This document shows, piece by piece, positions 52,898 through 61,937 of a stretch of 64,000 nucleotides of DNA; positions within the stretch are counted from its first letter, which is position 1; every line of letters starts with the position of its first letter. Position numbers and translations under genes: made by a program. Under the pieces are notes generated by a model that was not told where the DNA came from, did no database searches, and saw only the letters and a list, made by a program, of their open reading frames with translations. This stretch comes from an uncultured Lachnospiraceae bacterium (GTDB taxonomy: Bacteria; Bacillota; Clostridia; Lachnospirales; Lachnospiraceae). Where the stretch lies: contig CAKRTC010000004.1 of NCBI GenBank assembly GCA_934402055.1, forward strand, positions 1-64,000, written 5' to 3'.

Positions 52898-53596
52898 TTA
52901 TTTCCAATATACATAGTGATCATAGACCACCTTAGTGATGTCGCTTACTCTTCTCTCTTCGATCACTCCGATCATCTCTTTGTGAAGCGAACAGAAGTCA
53001 TCGACATTACCGCTCTCCAATACCCTCTTTGTCGTCTCAAATCTGCTCGGATAGGTCAGACGGTTGATGTAATCGACAATGGTGTTGATCATCGGGTTGT
53101 TTGCCGAGCTTGCGATCTCGGCATGGAATCTGTTATCAAGCTCCATGACCTTGTCGATATCCGGCTCATCTTTATGAAGCTCTGCAGTAAGCTCACCGAA
53201 GGTAAGATAGATACCAGGCAGGCACTTTGAAAAGTCCTTGCGGGATATGATGACGTTAAGTACACCGATATCCATCATTGCTCTTAGATCAACAAAGTCA
53301 TCCCTGCTGTTTTGTCTGAGTATCAGACTGTAGAGCGCAGGATCAAGCATCTTCTGCTCGTAGCTCTCGCTGACATAGGTTCCGTCGGCTCTCTTGATAT
53401 ATACAACACCGAAGGCCTGCAGCATCTTGATTGCTTCGCGGACAGAGTTACGTCCGGCTCCGTACTGCTGTGAAAGCTCCGGCTCCGTCGCGAGTTTTTC
53501 TCCCGGCTTTATCTTGCCGGCAATAATGTCGTTGATTATTCCGTTCATAACTCTGTCAACGACTGTATTTGCTTGTTGAAGTTCCTTTTCTGGCAT
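52898..53596 (-). CDS. FadR-subfamily GntR transcriptional regulator
   Basis: The 232-residue regulator has an N-terminal winged helix (about 10-75; EPELSQQYGAGRNSVREAI) and a C-terminal all-helical FCD domain (about 85-225) with a metal-binding Asp/His set (HAEIASSANN, HKEMI). FCD regulators sense small organic acids. Its position between the TRAP transporter and the BMC genes, same strand, makes it the likely specific regulator of both. Confidence 0.92.
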   Translation of the reverse strand: MPEKELQQANTVVDRVMNGIINDIIAGKIKPGEKLATEPELSQQYGAGRNSVREAIKMLQAFGVVYIKRADGTYVSESYEQKMLDPALYSLILRQNSRDDFVDLRAMMDIGVLNVIISRKDFSKCLPGIYLTFGELTAELHKDEPDIDKVMELDNRFHAEIASSANNPMINTIVDYINRLTYPSRFETTKRVLESGNVDDFCSLHKEMIGVIEERRVSDITKVVYDHYVYWK

Positions 53597-53610
53597 AATT
53601 AACTCCTTAA

Positions 53611-53651
53611 GGCAGCCACATTTTCATAAGTAATATGTAAATGCGGCTGCC
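53611..53651. other. Hairpin between dctM and the GntR gene
   Basis: GGCAGCCACATTT pairs with AAATGCGGCTGCC. The T-run lies on the plus-strand side, so in the direction of the operon it is more likely an mRNA processing or partial-termination element. Confidence 0.5.
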
Positions 53652-53672
53652 GGCAGTTTTTTTATAGTCAGC

Positions 53673-54950
53673 TTATGCCATCAGATAAGTCGGAAGCAAC
53701 ACAAGCTGCGGGAATGCGATCATAAGTGCTATACATATAAATGTAGCGGCTATGAATGGGATAAGTGTCGGGAATACCTCTCCTACCGAAATATCCTGAA
53801 GATCACATGCTACGTAGATACACATTCCTACAGGAGGTGTAACAAGACCGATACCGATAACTACTGTGATAAGTACACAGAGTACTACAGGATCGATTCC
53901 TACGCTCATTGCGATAGGATAGAGGATAGGCATAAACAAGGTAAGTGTTGCGATACTCTCCATGAACATTGTAACAATGAAGAAAAGAAGAAGTATCATG
54001 CAGAGGATGACTGTCGGGTTGGTTGAGAAACCAAGCATTGTATTTGCCATCCACTTATCAAAGCCTGCTGTGGTAAGCATAACTGTGTAGAGCTTAGCAG
54101 CGGCGATGACAATGAATATACGTCCGGATACCTTAACTGTATCAAGTAAACCAAACTTAATATCAGCCCAGGTAAGCTCTCTGTATACGATACCGCCTGC
54201 AAAGAGTCCGTAAGCAACAGCTATAACACCGGCCTCAGTAGGTGAAACTATACCAAGAGTGATAGAACCTACGATGATGATAGGCATAAGGAGTGCCGGC
54301 CAGCTCTCCATGAAACCATGGATAAGAGGCTTGATCTCAAAATGTCCTTCCTCTCTCTGTACGCCCTCTTTCTTTGCCATGAAGTATGAAACGACCATCT
54401 GAGCAAGGCCGCACATAACACCCGGTATGATACCTCCGAGGAAAAGCTTACCTGTAGATATTGAACATATACCTGCCATAACTACCATAGGGATAGACGG
54501 CGGTATAATAATACCTATTGTAGACGATATTGCAGTAACGGCAACAGTAAATTTCTTGGAATATCCCTTTCTTATCATCTCAGGCATGAACATACCGGAT
54601 ACGCCTGCGGTATCCGCAACGGCTGAGCCTGAGATACCTGCAAATATCATTGACGAAAGGACATTTACATGAGCAAGTCCGCCGTAGATATGACCTACGA
54701 TGGCATAGCAGAAATCCATAAGTCTCTTGGAGATGCCGCCCTTGGACATTGTATATCCCGCAAAGGTATAAAGCGGAATAGCAAGAAGTGCCCATGAATT
54801 GATACCCTCAAACATACGCTGAGTGATAGTTACCGGAGCTCCTCCGTTAAGGAAGAAAATTCCTCCCATAGCTGCAAGTCCGAGAGACATTGCAATCGGA
54901 ACTCCGAGAAAGAGCAGAACAAAGAATGAAATTAATAACCAGGCAATCAT
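53673..54950 (-). CDS. dctM: TRAP transporter large permease
   Basis: The 425-residue protein is the 12-helix membrane subunit (DctM) of a TRAP transporter driving Na+-coupled uptake of organic acids. Landmarks are LGVPIAMSLGLAAMGG near the N-terminus, AGISGSAVADTAGVSGMF and IIPPSIPMVVMAG in the middle, and ITPPVGM-type VTPPVGMCIYVA near the end. Its start overlaps the dctQ stop by four bases. Confidence 0.95.
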   Translation of the reverse strand: MIAWLLISFFVLLFLGVPIAMSLGLAAMGGIFFLNGGAPVTITQRMFEGINSWALLAIPLYTFAGYTMSKGGISKRLMDFCYAIVGHIYGGLAHVNVLSSMIFAGISGSAVADTAGVSGMFMPEMIRKGYSKKFTVAVTAISSTIGIIIPPSIPMVVMAGICSISTGKLFLGGIIPGVMCGLAQMVVSYFMAKKEGVQREEGHFEIKPLIHGFMESWPALLMPIIIVGSITLGIVSPTEAGVIAVAYGLFAGGIVYRELTWADIKFGLLDTVKVSGRIFIVIAAAKLYTVMLTTAGFDKWMANTMLGFSTNPTVILCMILLLFFIVTMFMESIATLTLFMPILYPIAMSVGIDPVVLCVLITVVIGIGLVTPPVGMCIYVACDLQDISVGEVFPTLIPFIAATFICIALMIAFPQLVLLPTYLMA

Positions 54951-55435
54951 TTGTTTTCCTCCTCCTTATCGGTAAGTACTACCAGAATATCAACTATAGT
55001 AGCAAGGATGCAAAGTGCACCTGCTATAGGGAATATCGTATATACCTGACCCATGGTGAACTGCGGCATGGTGGAAACAGCCTGCTTAGCCTTGGTGCAA
55101 AGCATCCATCCCGAATATGTCATAAGCACATAGAATAATGCTATGAATATAGAAACGATGCATGCATGTATCTTCTTAAGAGCAGGTGCCTTGGCTACCA
55201 TTGCATCCACAAGTTCAACATGAAGATGTGTTCTTGTTACTGTGATTCCGATACCTGCAAGGAGCATTGAGAAGACATTCAGATACTGACCTGCCTCCAT
55301 ATACCATTTGAATCCTCCGATACCCGGAATATATCTTAATATTACGTTTGCCAACAGAATAACCATCATGGCTGCGCACAGAGCCGCAGATACGACTGTG
55401 CTTGCCTTATCCAAGATTGTCTGTATTTTCTTCAT
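54947..55435 (-). CDS. dctQ: TRAP transporter small permease
   Basis: The 162-residue, four-helix DctQ subunit pairs with DctM. It carries the family stretch LLANVILRYIPG and later GIGITVTRTHLHVELVD. I start at ATG 55433..55435; an in-frame TTG three codons upstream is closer to the GGGAAG RBS and is an alternative. It is separated from dctP by 302 bases with an attenuator-like hairpin. Confidence 0.9.
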   Translation of the reverse strand: MKKIQTILDKASTVVSAALCAAMMVILLANVILRYIPGIGGFKWYMEAGQYLNVFSMLLAGIGITVTRTHLHVELVDAMVAKAPALKKIHACIVSIFIALFYVLMTYSGWMLCTKAKQAVSTMPQFTMGQVYTIFPIAGALCILATIVDILVVLTDKEEENK

Positions 55436-55607
55436 AGATCCCAACTTCCCTTTCCAAAACCCGAAAGTAAGAATGATTTAAATTAAATGCGCATCCGGAA
55501 GGGATAACTCCTGAAAACTTATTCAGCTTTCGTCTCCGTTTTATCCGATGCTGTTAAATTATTACTCAATGATAAAAATGCAATGATTCTTGATTTAAGA
55601 AAACATT

Positions 55608-55641
55608 AGGACGGGCAGAGCGATCAAGCCCCGCCCATCCT
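55608..55641 (-). terminator. Attenuator hairpin between dctP and dctQ
   Basis: AGGACGGGC pairs with GCCCATCCT with further inner pairing; the minus strand continues AATGTTTTCTT. It lies about 97 bases past the dctP stop. The rest of this 302-base gap shows no gene. It would explain more binding protein than permease. Confidence 0.6.
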
Positions 55642-55737
55642 ATTAAGATTGTTGTTGTTCAGTTGTGAAGCCGATCCGTTTTCTGAAGTAAAAAGGATGC
55701 GTCGTCAAAATTGAATTTCGTTCAAGAAAAACTCTTA

Positions 55738-56802
55738 TTACTTAGCAAGCCAATCCTGGAGCTGATCCATAAGCTCGCCGTAGGTATCTGCGTTATCTGT
55801 AAGAACAGAAGCTGTAGCCTCCTTGAAAGGAGCAAGATCAGGATAGTTGATCTTCATGCCGTTCTCCTCAAGCTTTGAAACAAGAGACTCTGTCTGCTCT
55901 CTGTTCATCTGACGATCATACTCAGCTGATGCTGTTGCAGCGTCTGCTACGATAGTCTGCTGATCTGCCGAAAGCTTCTGCCATGTGCTCTCTGCGATAG
56001 TGAAGCACATACCTGAGTAGATGTGGTTTGTAACGCTGAGGTACTGCTGAACCTCGAAGAGGTTGTTGTTGTAGATAACCGGGATCGGGTTCTCCTGAGC
56101 ATCATAGGTCTTCTGCTGAAGTGCCTGATAAAGCTCTGAGAATGCAAGCGGCTGCGGGTTAGCACCGAGTGCTGTCATTGTAGCCATGATAACCGGGTTC
56201 TCAGGAGTACGGATAAGAAGTCCCTTCATATCATCAGGAGACTCGATAGGACCCTTAGAGTTTGTTACACAACGGAAACCGTTGTCATAGTGAGCAAGTA
56301 CTCTCATGTTCTGCTCGATAAGAAGCTCCTCTGCAGCAGCCTCGATCTCGCCGTCCATGAACTCCCATGCCTTGTCGAAGTCATCGAAAAGGAAAGGAAG
56401 AGCTGAGATACCCATCTTAGGCTCATATGTTGCGAAGTTAGAAGCATCTGTGATGATGATATCGCATGTACCTGAGTCAAGAGCGATCGAGTTGATAAGA
56501 TCTGCATCACCGCCGAGCTGTCCTGAAGTGTAGATCTCTACTGTAACAGCTCCGTCAGTCTTCTCCTCAACATCAGACTTGAACTGCTGTGCTGCCTTTG
56601 TTCTCGGATCCTCTTCGTTTGTTGATACACCGAGCTTAAGTACGATAGAATCTCCCGAAGCTGCTGCAGCTGCTGCTGTAGTCTCTTCTGCTGCTGATGT
56701 CTCAGCAGATGCTGCTGTGGTTGTTGATGTTGAGCTGCCGCCGCATGCTGCAAGACCTAAAACCATTGCGCTTACTGTAGCGAGTGCAATTATTTTTTTC
56801 AT
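55738..56802 (-). CDS. dctP: TRAP transporter substrate-binding lipoprotein
   Basis: The 354-residue DctP-type protein has a lipobox with Cys20 (VLGLAAC), an Ala/Ser/Thr linker to about 50, then the binding domain. The conserved carboxylate-binding Arg is in LLIRTPENPV (about 205), and LGANPQPLAFSELYQALQQ is typical. The ligand is probably a carboxylate, including sugar acids or keto acids. ATG 56800..56802 with AAGGGACA upstream; 26 open codons precede it. Confidence 0.94.
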   Translation of the reverse strand: MKKIIALATVSAMVLGLAACGGSSTSTTTAASAETSAAEETTAAAAAASGDSIVLKLGVSTNEEDPRTKAAQQFKSDVEEKTDGAVTVEIYTSGQLGGDADLINSIALDSGTCDIIITDASNFATYEPKMGISALPFLFDDFDKAWEFMDGEIEAAAEELLIEQNMRVLAHYDNGFRCVTNSKGPIESPDDMKGLLIRTPENPVIMATMTALGANPQPLAFSELYQALQQKTYDAQENPIPVIYNNNLFEVQQYLSVTNHIYSGMCFTIAESTWQKLSADQQTIVADAATASAEYDRQMNREQTESLVSKLEENGMKINYPDLAPFKEATASVLTDNADTYGELMDQLQDWLAK

Positions 56803-56857
56803 AATTACTGTCCCTTTCTTTTTTTCCTTTTTAATAAACACACAGTGTGAATATTCC

Positions 56858-57529
56858 TTACATAAGACCCTTCTTAACAAGTGCCTTCTTAAGCTCTACG
56901 GCACCGAATCTCGGGCTGCTGAGTACAACCTTAGCAAACTTGTCTGCAAGATACTGCTCGCAGTAAGCCATTGAGCCCTGAGCAAGCACGATAACATCTA
57001 CCTTATCTGCTATAGTAGCAGCACACTCACTCATGCGAGCTCTGAACTGTTCCTGATCAAGTCCGAATGCTCCGTCAACGAGACAGTCAACGATCTCGAT
57101 CTTCTTGTTGTTCTCACGTGCCATACGCTTAACAGTATTCTTTGTAGGCTCAAGTGTTGTAGGAAGTGTAGCCATAACACCGATCCTTGTTCCCTTACGT
57201 ACAGCCTCGCGGCACATCTCCTCATCAACTCTTACTATCGGCATTCCGATGTACTTAGCACAATCCTGTGCGCAATCGGCAACCTCTCCTACTGAGCTGC
57301 AGAGGTTAAGTACCGCATCACAGCCTTCCTCGGCTGCCTTCATATACATACCGATAAGTCTTGCTGCAGGAGCTGTTGTTACATAGCCTGCTTCACGAAC
57401 GTCTGCAAGTATCGACGGATCCTGCAGGCTGTAGAGTTCTGCCTCATCTCCGATCTGTGATCTTACCTCACGCTCAACGTCTGCGATAAGCTCAGGTGTT
57501 GTGCTTGTATAAATTAAACCTACTTTCAT
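56858..57529 (-). CDS. Asp/Glu racemase superfamily protein
   Basis: The 223-residue protein has the two-domain Asp/Glu/hydantoin racemase fold. The first catalytic-type Cys is Cys77 in LNLCSSVGE. At the second site, where racemases usually have L-G-C-x-G, it reads VLAQGSMA, with Gln184 in place of Cys. Loss of one of the two acid/base cysteines suggests isomerase, decarboxylase or binding function rather than true racemisation. It is the first gene of the TRAP unit (55 bases before dctP), so it probably acts on the imported acid. Confidence 0.75.
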   Translation of the reverse strand: MKVGLIYTSTTPELIADVEREVRSQIGDEAELYSLQDPSILADVREAGYVTTAPAARLIGMYMKAAEEGCDAVLNLCSSVGEVADCAQDCAKYIGMPIVRVDEEMCREAVRKGTRIGVMATLPTTLEPTKNTVKRMARENNKKIEIVDCLVDGAFGLDQEQFRARMSECAATIADKVDVIVLAQGSMAYCEQYLADKFAKVVLSSPRFGAVELKKALVKKGLM

Positions 57530-58083
57530 TATAAATATGCCTCCAAAAATAAATCCTACTTTATGTGGATTTTCTCTTTCAACGTCCTATGTTGATGATA
57601 TATTATTTTGTTGAAAAAATATAGTCTCAATGTTGCCCAAGGAATTAACACAATTTTTATTATATTTACCCAATAGACATGCATTTCCCCTTAATTATGG
57701 CTTAATTCCAGTAATTTGCATACAAAATATTGGTTTTAAAAATGCTAAAATCCGGTCTGATATTGCATTAAAAACATAACTTTTGTCCTGTTTTCGTCTT
57801 ATGTATAAATCCTCAAACATCCTATGTGTTTAACTTTTCGGCTTATCTGAAAATGATGGCATGTTCTTTGTCACCCATACAGTTGCCGAGATCAATCTTA
57901 ATAATGTAGAACTCAGCTATGCTTCAGACTATCTTCTTCATTTAAATATGCATTTTTTATATAGGTTTATTTTAAATATATATGGTTTGCATTCTTTTTA
58001 TCTTGCAAACTTACTTTGCATGCAAATTATTTGTGCTATAATGTGCAATGAATTTTTTATAATACATTGAGGGGATCATTTAT
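57530..58083. promoter_or_regulatory. Divergent intergenic region between the TRAP/BMC genes and the symporter
   Basis: No gene is seen in 554 bases. Three same-direction copies of a near-identical word occur: ACGTCCTATGT (57582..57592), TCGTCTTATGT (57794..57804) and ACATCCTATGT (57817..57827). These could be regulator sites for either side. TTGCATGCAA near 58011 and -10-like TATAAT at 58037..58042 precede the symporter. Confidence 0.4.
58015..58042 (+). promoter_or_regulatory. Candidate promoter of the symporter
   Basis: TATAAT at 58037..58042 with a TTGCAT -35-like word 15-16 bases upstream, followed by RBS GAGGGG nine bases before the ATG. A second TATAAT is at 58058..58063. Confidence 0.45.
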
Positions 58084-59316
58084 ATGAACACAAACACTGA
58101 AAAAAAGCAGCTCTCGCTTGCGGCACAGATCTTTATTGCTCTTGTTCTCGCAATCGTAGTAGGTATCGCACTTCAGAACTATGCTGATTTTACTCAGAGC
58201 TACATTAAGCCGTTCGGAACAATCTTCCTGAACCTGCTTAAGTTTATTGTATGCCCTATAGTACTCGTTTCTATACTCAGCGGAATCATTTCCATGTCTG
58301 ATATAAGAAAGGTCGGATCCATCGGTGCCAAGACTGTTATCTATTATCTGTGCACAACAGCATTTGCAACCTGTATAGGTCTTGCCGGTGCGGTTATCTT
58401 CAAGCGCTTCTTCCCGGTTCTCGCTACCAGCGATCTCGCTTACGAGGCAAAGGAAGCCGGAAGCTTCATGGATACCATCGTTAACATCTTCCCATCGAAC
58501 TTTATCGCTCCTATGGCAGATGCTTCAATGCTTCAGATCATTGTTGCCGCACTTATTATAGGCTTCTCTATAATACTTGTAGGTAAGGAGGCTGAGCCTG
58601 TTGTTACTCTTATCAACAGCCTTAACTCGGTATTTATGAAAGCAATGGAGCTTATTATCAAGCTTTCGCCTATTGGTGTTTTCTGTCTTCTCTGCCCTGT
58701 TGTTGCAAGCAACGGTGCTATGATCATAGGCTCACTCGCTATGGTGCTTTTAGCTGCTTATATATGCTATTTCTTCCATGGTGCCATCATATATACTACA
58801 GCGGTCAAGGTACTCGGAGGCATGAACCCTGCAAAGTTCTATAAGGGTATGCTTCCTGCAATGATGTTCGCTTTTTCAAGTGCTTCATCTGTAGGAACAC
58901 TTCCGATCAACATGGAGTGCACAGAAGAGCTCGGTGCTTCTAAGGAGGTTACTTCCTTCGTTCTTCCGCTCGGTGCTACCATCAACATGGACGGAACAGC
59001 TATCTATCAGGGTGTATGCTCTGTATTCATTGCTGCATGCTTCGGCATAGATCTTACCTTTGCCCAGATGATGACTATCGTTATCACAGCCACTCTTGCT
59101 TCTATCGGTACAGCCGGTGTTCCGGGATCGGGTATGATCATGCTTACCATGGTTCTTACTTCAGTAGGCCTTCCTATCGAGGGTATCGCACTCGTTGCCG
59201 GTGTTGACCGTATCTTCGATATGGGACGTACTGTGCTCAACATCACAGGTGATGCTTCCGCTGCCGTTATCGTAAGCAATATGGAGAACAAGAAAGCAGC
59301 AAAGAAGTCTGTATGA
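58084..59316 (+). CDS. Dicarboxylate/amino acid:cation symporter (DAACS/GltP family)
   Basis: The 410-residue carrier has eight membrane helices with two re-entrant hairpins. Signature motifs are the serine-rich SSASSVGTLP (hairpin 1) and LGATINMDGTAIYQG (helix 7), plus GTAGVPGSGMIMLTMVL (hairpin 2). Family members take up glutamate, aspartate, C4-dicarboxylates or Ser/Thr with Na+ or H+. It is the only long plus-strand gene, divergent from the TRAP/BMC genes and ended by a strong terminator. Confidence 0.94.
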   Translation: MNTNTEKKQLSLAAQIFIALVLAIVVGIALQNYADFTQSYIKPFGTIFLNLLKFIVCPIVLVSILSGIISMSDIRKVGSIGAKTVIYYLCTTAFATCIGLAGAVIFKRFFPVLATSDLAYEAKEAGSFMDTIVNIFPSNFIAPMADASMLQIIVAALIIGFSIILVGKEAEPVVTLINSLNSVFMKAMELIIKLSPIGVFCLLCPVVASNGAMIIGSLAMVLLAAYICYFFHGAIIYTTAVKVLGGMNPAKFYKGMLPAMMFAFSSASSVGTLPINMECTEELGASKEVTSFVLPLGATINMDGTAIYQGVCSVFIAACFGIDLTFAQMMTIVITATLASIGTAGVPGSGMIMLTMVLTSVGLPIEGIALVAGVDRIFDMGRTVLNITGDASAAVIVSNMENKKAAKKSV

Positions 59317-59432
59317 TAAACAATATTATTCCGTAAGCAACCGACTTAGGCTTTGGAATAAACAGGTATTATCAATAGCAACAAGCTGATATTTACGATA
59401 TATTTGATGTTGTTAATATTCTATACAACAAA

Positions 59433-59469
59433 AATCGGAGCTGTCGTTATGACAGACTCCGATTTTTTT
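59433..59469 (+). terminator. Terminator of the symporter gene
   Basis: AATCGGAG-TGTC-GTTAT-GACA-CTCCGATT followed by a T-run (59463..59469), 117 bases past the stop; A-rich on the other side, so possibly bidirectional. Confidence 0.85.
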
Positions 59470-59507
59470 AACTCATAGGAAATTGCGTCCTACTCTTATA
59501 GATTAAA

Positions 59508-59599
59508 TACGCTCCGCGGGATGCGCACTCGCGCGAAGGAGAAAACTGTCGCAAGCGACCGCGCTCGGCGCGAGAATGTGCCAAGGCACATTCTTTTTT
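59508..59599 (+). ncRNA. Compact GC-rich structured element ending in a terminator
   Basis: CTCGCGC (59528..59534) pairs with GCGCGAG (59568..59574) around an inner hairpin GTCGC-AA-GCGAC, followed at once by GAATGTGCC-AA-GGCACATTC and six T residues. It is far more GC-rich than its surroundings. It could be a small RNA or a palindromic intergenic repeat; no promoter is evident. Confidence 0.4.
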
Positions 59600-59675
59600 A
59601 TATCTTATCGTTAATGTCTATATTTTCTGATCAAGCATATCCTTGCCTGTCTGAAGGCTCAACATAAGCTTTAGA

Positions 59676-61013
59676 TCATTCCTTATCGTACTCGAACAGA
59701 GGACGCCTGAACAGCGTCAGAGCCGCTATGATAAATGTCGCAGCTTCCGCAGCCGGTGATGCCCACCATATTGAGTTTTTATCGAATATCTGAGTGAAGA
59801 TCACAAGGAACAACACTATAAGCAGGAAGCTTCTGCATAAGGATATCAGCATTGCCTCAAAAGCCCGTTCCACCGATGTATAATATCCGGACATTGCCAG
59901 ATTGAAGCCTGCAAACGCAAGATTAAGCATGAATATCCTGAAAAACTTCACCGTATATAGATAGAGCTCCGACTCCTTGTTGTCCAGGAACAGTGAGGTG
60001 AAAATCCCGGCTCCGGCATACATCACGACAAGACTGATGAGACAGAATGCGAGTGATGAAACCATCAGATACCTGAACAATCTCTTGACCTTTGACTCCT
60101 CACAGGCTCCGTGGTAGAAGCTTATCAGCGGCTGTGCGCCCTGTGCAAGTCCGTTACAGGAGAGTATTATCAGACATGATGCATAGTCCGCTATACTGTA
60201 GGTAATAACCTTGTCTGCATCGAGATACATCAATATAAAACGGTTAAAGATGAAGGTAAGCATTCCGGGAGCAAATTCTGTTATTCCCGAAGACATACCG
60301 TTTCTGAATATCCTCAGCTGCTCACTCAATACGAATCTGAAACGTGTAAACTTAAGACGTCCTTTTCGCTGTACAAAATGCGACAAATATATGACAGTAA
60401 GTATGAGCTGAGTCAATCCGGTTGCAAATGCCGCACCGGCAGCTCCTCTCTTAAGAACTATTACAAACACATAATCGAGTATGATATTGAAGACAACTCC
60501 GAATGAAACTATGAGAGTGGACTTTTCAGGGAAACCGTCTGCCTTCATCAGTATCTCAAAGCTGTATGACATAAGAAAGGCACATGAAAACGGAGCTATG
60601 TTGCCTATATACTGCTTCATTGAGTCCAGTATCTCAGGATCGGGATCTCCGAGAAGCATGCAGATAGGTGACAAAAAAACAAGAGAAAGAACCGTGAGTA
60701 TGACTCCGATAACAAGATTCACGCAGATATTCTGGGTAAATCTCTCACAAGCCGTCTCATGATCTCCCTCTCCCATATATATAGATGCCACCGCTGAGGT
60801 TCCTACCGCAAATGCAAGTGAAAGTGCAAAAAGCAGACTTACATACGGATACGAGAGGCTGACCGCGGCAAAAGCCTTCTCCGATACGCCTCTCGAAACA
60901 AACATTCCATCAACAATCGCATATAAAGTATATACCCACTGTGCAGTCACAGCAGGTATTATATACTTGATGAAATCTCTTAATAAATTATCTTTTTTGT
61001 CGCCGGGGCTCAT
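59676..61013 (-). CDS. MATE family efflux transporter
   Basis: The 445-residue protein has 12 helices in two homologous halves, starting YIIPAVTAQWVYTLYAIVDG with the family's GMFVSR region, and SFYHGACEESKVKRLFRY opening the second half. MATE proteins export drugs or metabolites using Na+ or H+. Its ATG overlaps the transketolase C-subunit stop by four bases, which is unusual and suggests co-translation with a metabolic enzyme. Confidence 0.9.
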   Translation of the reverse strand: MSPGDKKDNLLRDFIKYIIPAVTAQWVYTLYAIVDGMFVSRGVSEKAFAAVSLSYPYVSLLFALSLAFAVGTSAVASIYMGEGDHETACERFTQNICVNLVIGVILTVLSLVFLSPICMLLGDPDPEILDSMKQYIGNIAPFSCAFLMSYSFEILMKADGFPEKSTLIVSFGVVFNIILDYVFVIVLKRGAAGAAFATGLTQLILTVIYLSHFVQRKGRLKFTRFRFVLSEQLRIFRNGMSSGITEFAPGMLTFIFNRFILMYLDADKVITYSIADYASCLIILSCNGLAQGAQPLISFYHGACEESKVKRLFRYLMVSSLAFCLISLVVMYAGAGIFTSLFLDNKESELYLYTVKFFRIFMLNLAFAGFNLAMSGYYTSVERAFEAMLISLCRSFLLIVLFLVIFTQIFDKNSIWWASPAAEAATFIIAALTLFRRPLFEYDKE

Positions 61014-61933
61014 AACTCACCCTTGATTTCCTCCGCTATCTGCGGTGCAGTAAGACCGTATGCCTTGAGTACATCGAGTGCCTTGCCCGATCTTCCGAAC
61101 TCATCTCTTACACCTATCTTATGGAAGCTGCATGATACATTTCCCATAAGTACATCTGCAACAGCATCTCCGATTCCTCCGATAATGCTGTGCTCCTCGA
61201 GTGTAAATACCTTACCGCATCTTGCTGCCTGACGAAGTACACATTCTCTGTCTATAGGCTTGATAGTATGCATATTGACAACAGTAAGCTTGATGCCTTC
61301 TGCCTCAAGTATCTTGGCAGCCTCAAGTGCCTCTGATACCATAAGACCGTAGGTGAATACTACAGCATCATCTCCGGTAGTAAGAACATTTGCCTTACCG
61401 ATAACGAAAGGCTGCTCATCCATGACCGGAGTTGCAAGTCTTGCGGTACGGATATATACCGGACCGTCAAAATCAGCTATCGCAAATACTGCCTTACGTG
61501 CCTCTGTTGCATCTGCAGGAGCAATAACAGTCATACCCGGTATAAGTCTCATAAGTCCTATATCCTCAATACACTGATGGCTGGCTCCGTCCTCACCTAC
61601 CGAAAGACCTGCATGAGATCCGCATATCTTAACATTGAAATGAGGATATGCAACGCTGTTTCTTATCTGCTCATAGGCTCTGCCTGTAGCAAACATTGCA
61701 AATGTTGAGCAGAATGGGATAAGTCCCATTGTAGATGCGCCTGCCGCCATATCTATCATATTGGCTTCCGCAATACCTGCCTCAAAAAATCTGTTCGGGA
61801 ACTCTGCTCTGAAATACTTGGACATAGTAGAACCCGACAGATCCGCGTCAAATGCCACTACCTTATCATTTAATCTGCCCAGCTCGGCAAGTGCTCTTCC
61901 GTATGCCTCACGTGTAGCTATCTTATCTGCCAT
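61010..61933 (-). CDS. Transketolase, C-terminal subunit
   Basis: The 307-residue protein carries the pyrimidine-binding and C-terminal domains of a split transketolase (MADKIATREAYGRALAEL, FDADLSGSTMS, EANMIDMAAG, SVGEDGASHQ). With the N-terminal subunit it moves C2 ketol units between sugar phosphates using ThDP. The ATG 61931..61933 has GGAGGG upstream and lies four bases after the N-subunit stop. Confidence 0.95.
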   Translation of the reverse strand: MADKIATREAYGRALAELGRLNDKVVAFDADLSGSTMSKYFRAEFPNRFFEAGIAEANMIDMAAGASTMGLIPFCSTFAMFATGRAYEQIRNSVAYPHFNVKICGSHAGLSVGEDGASHQCIEDIGLMRLIPGMTVIAPADATEARKAVFAIADFDGPVYIRTARLATPVMDEQPFVIGKANVLTTGDDAVVFTYGLMVSEALEAAKILEAEGIKLTVVNMHTIKPIDRECVLRQAARCGKVFTLEEHSIIGGIGDAVADVLMGNVSCSFHKIGVRDEFGRSGKALDVLKAYGLTAPQIAEEIKGEL

Positions 61934-61937
61934 ATAC

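Noticed and set aside
59508..59599. tRNA gene in the GC-rich folded element
   Set aside because: There is no cloverleaf, T-loop GTTCRA or acceptor stem; the stems nest as simple hairpins.
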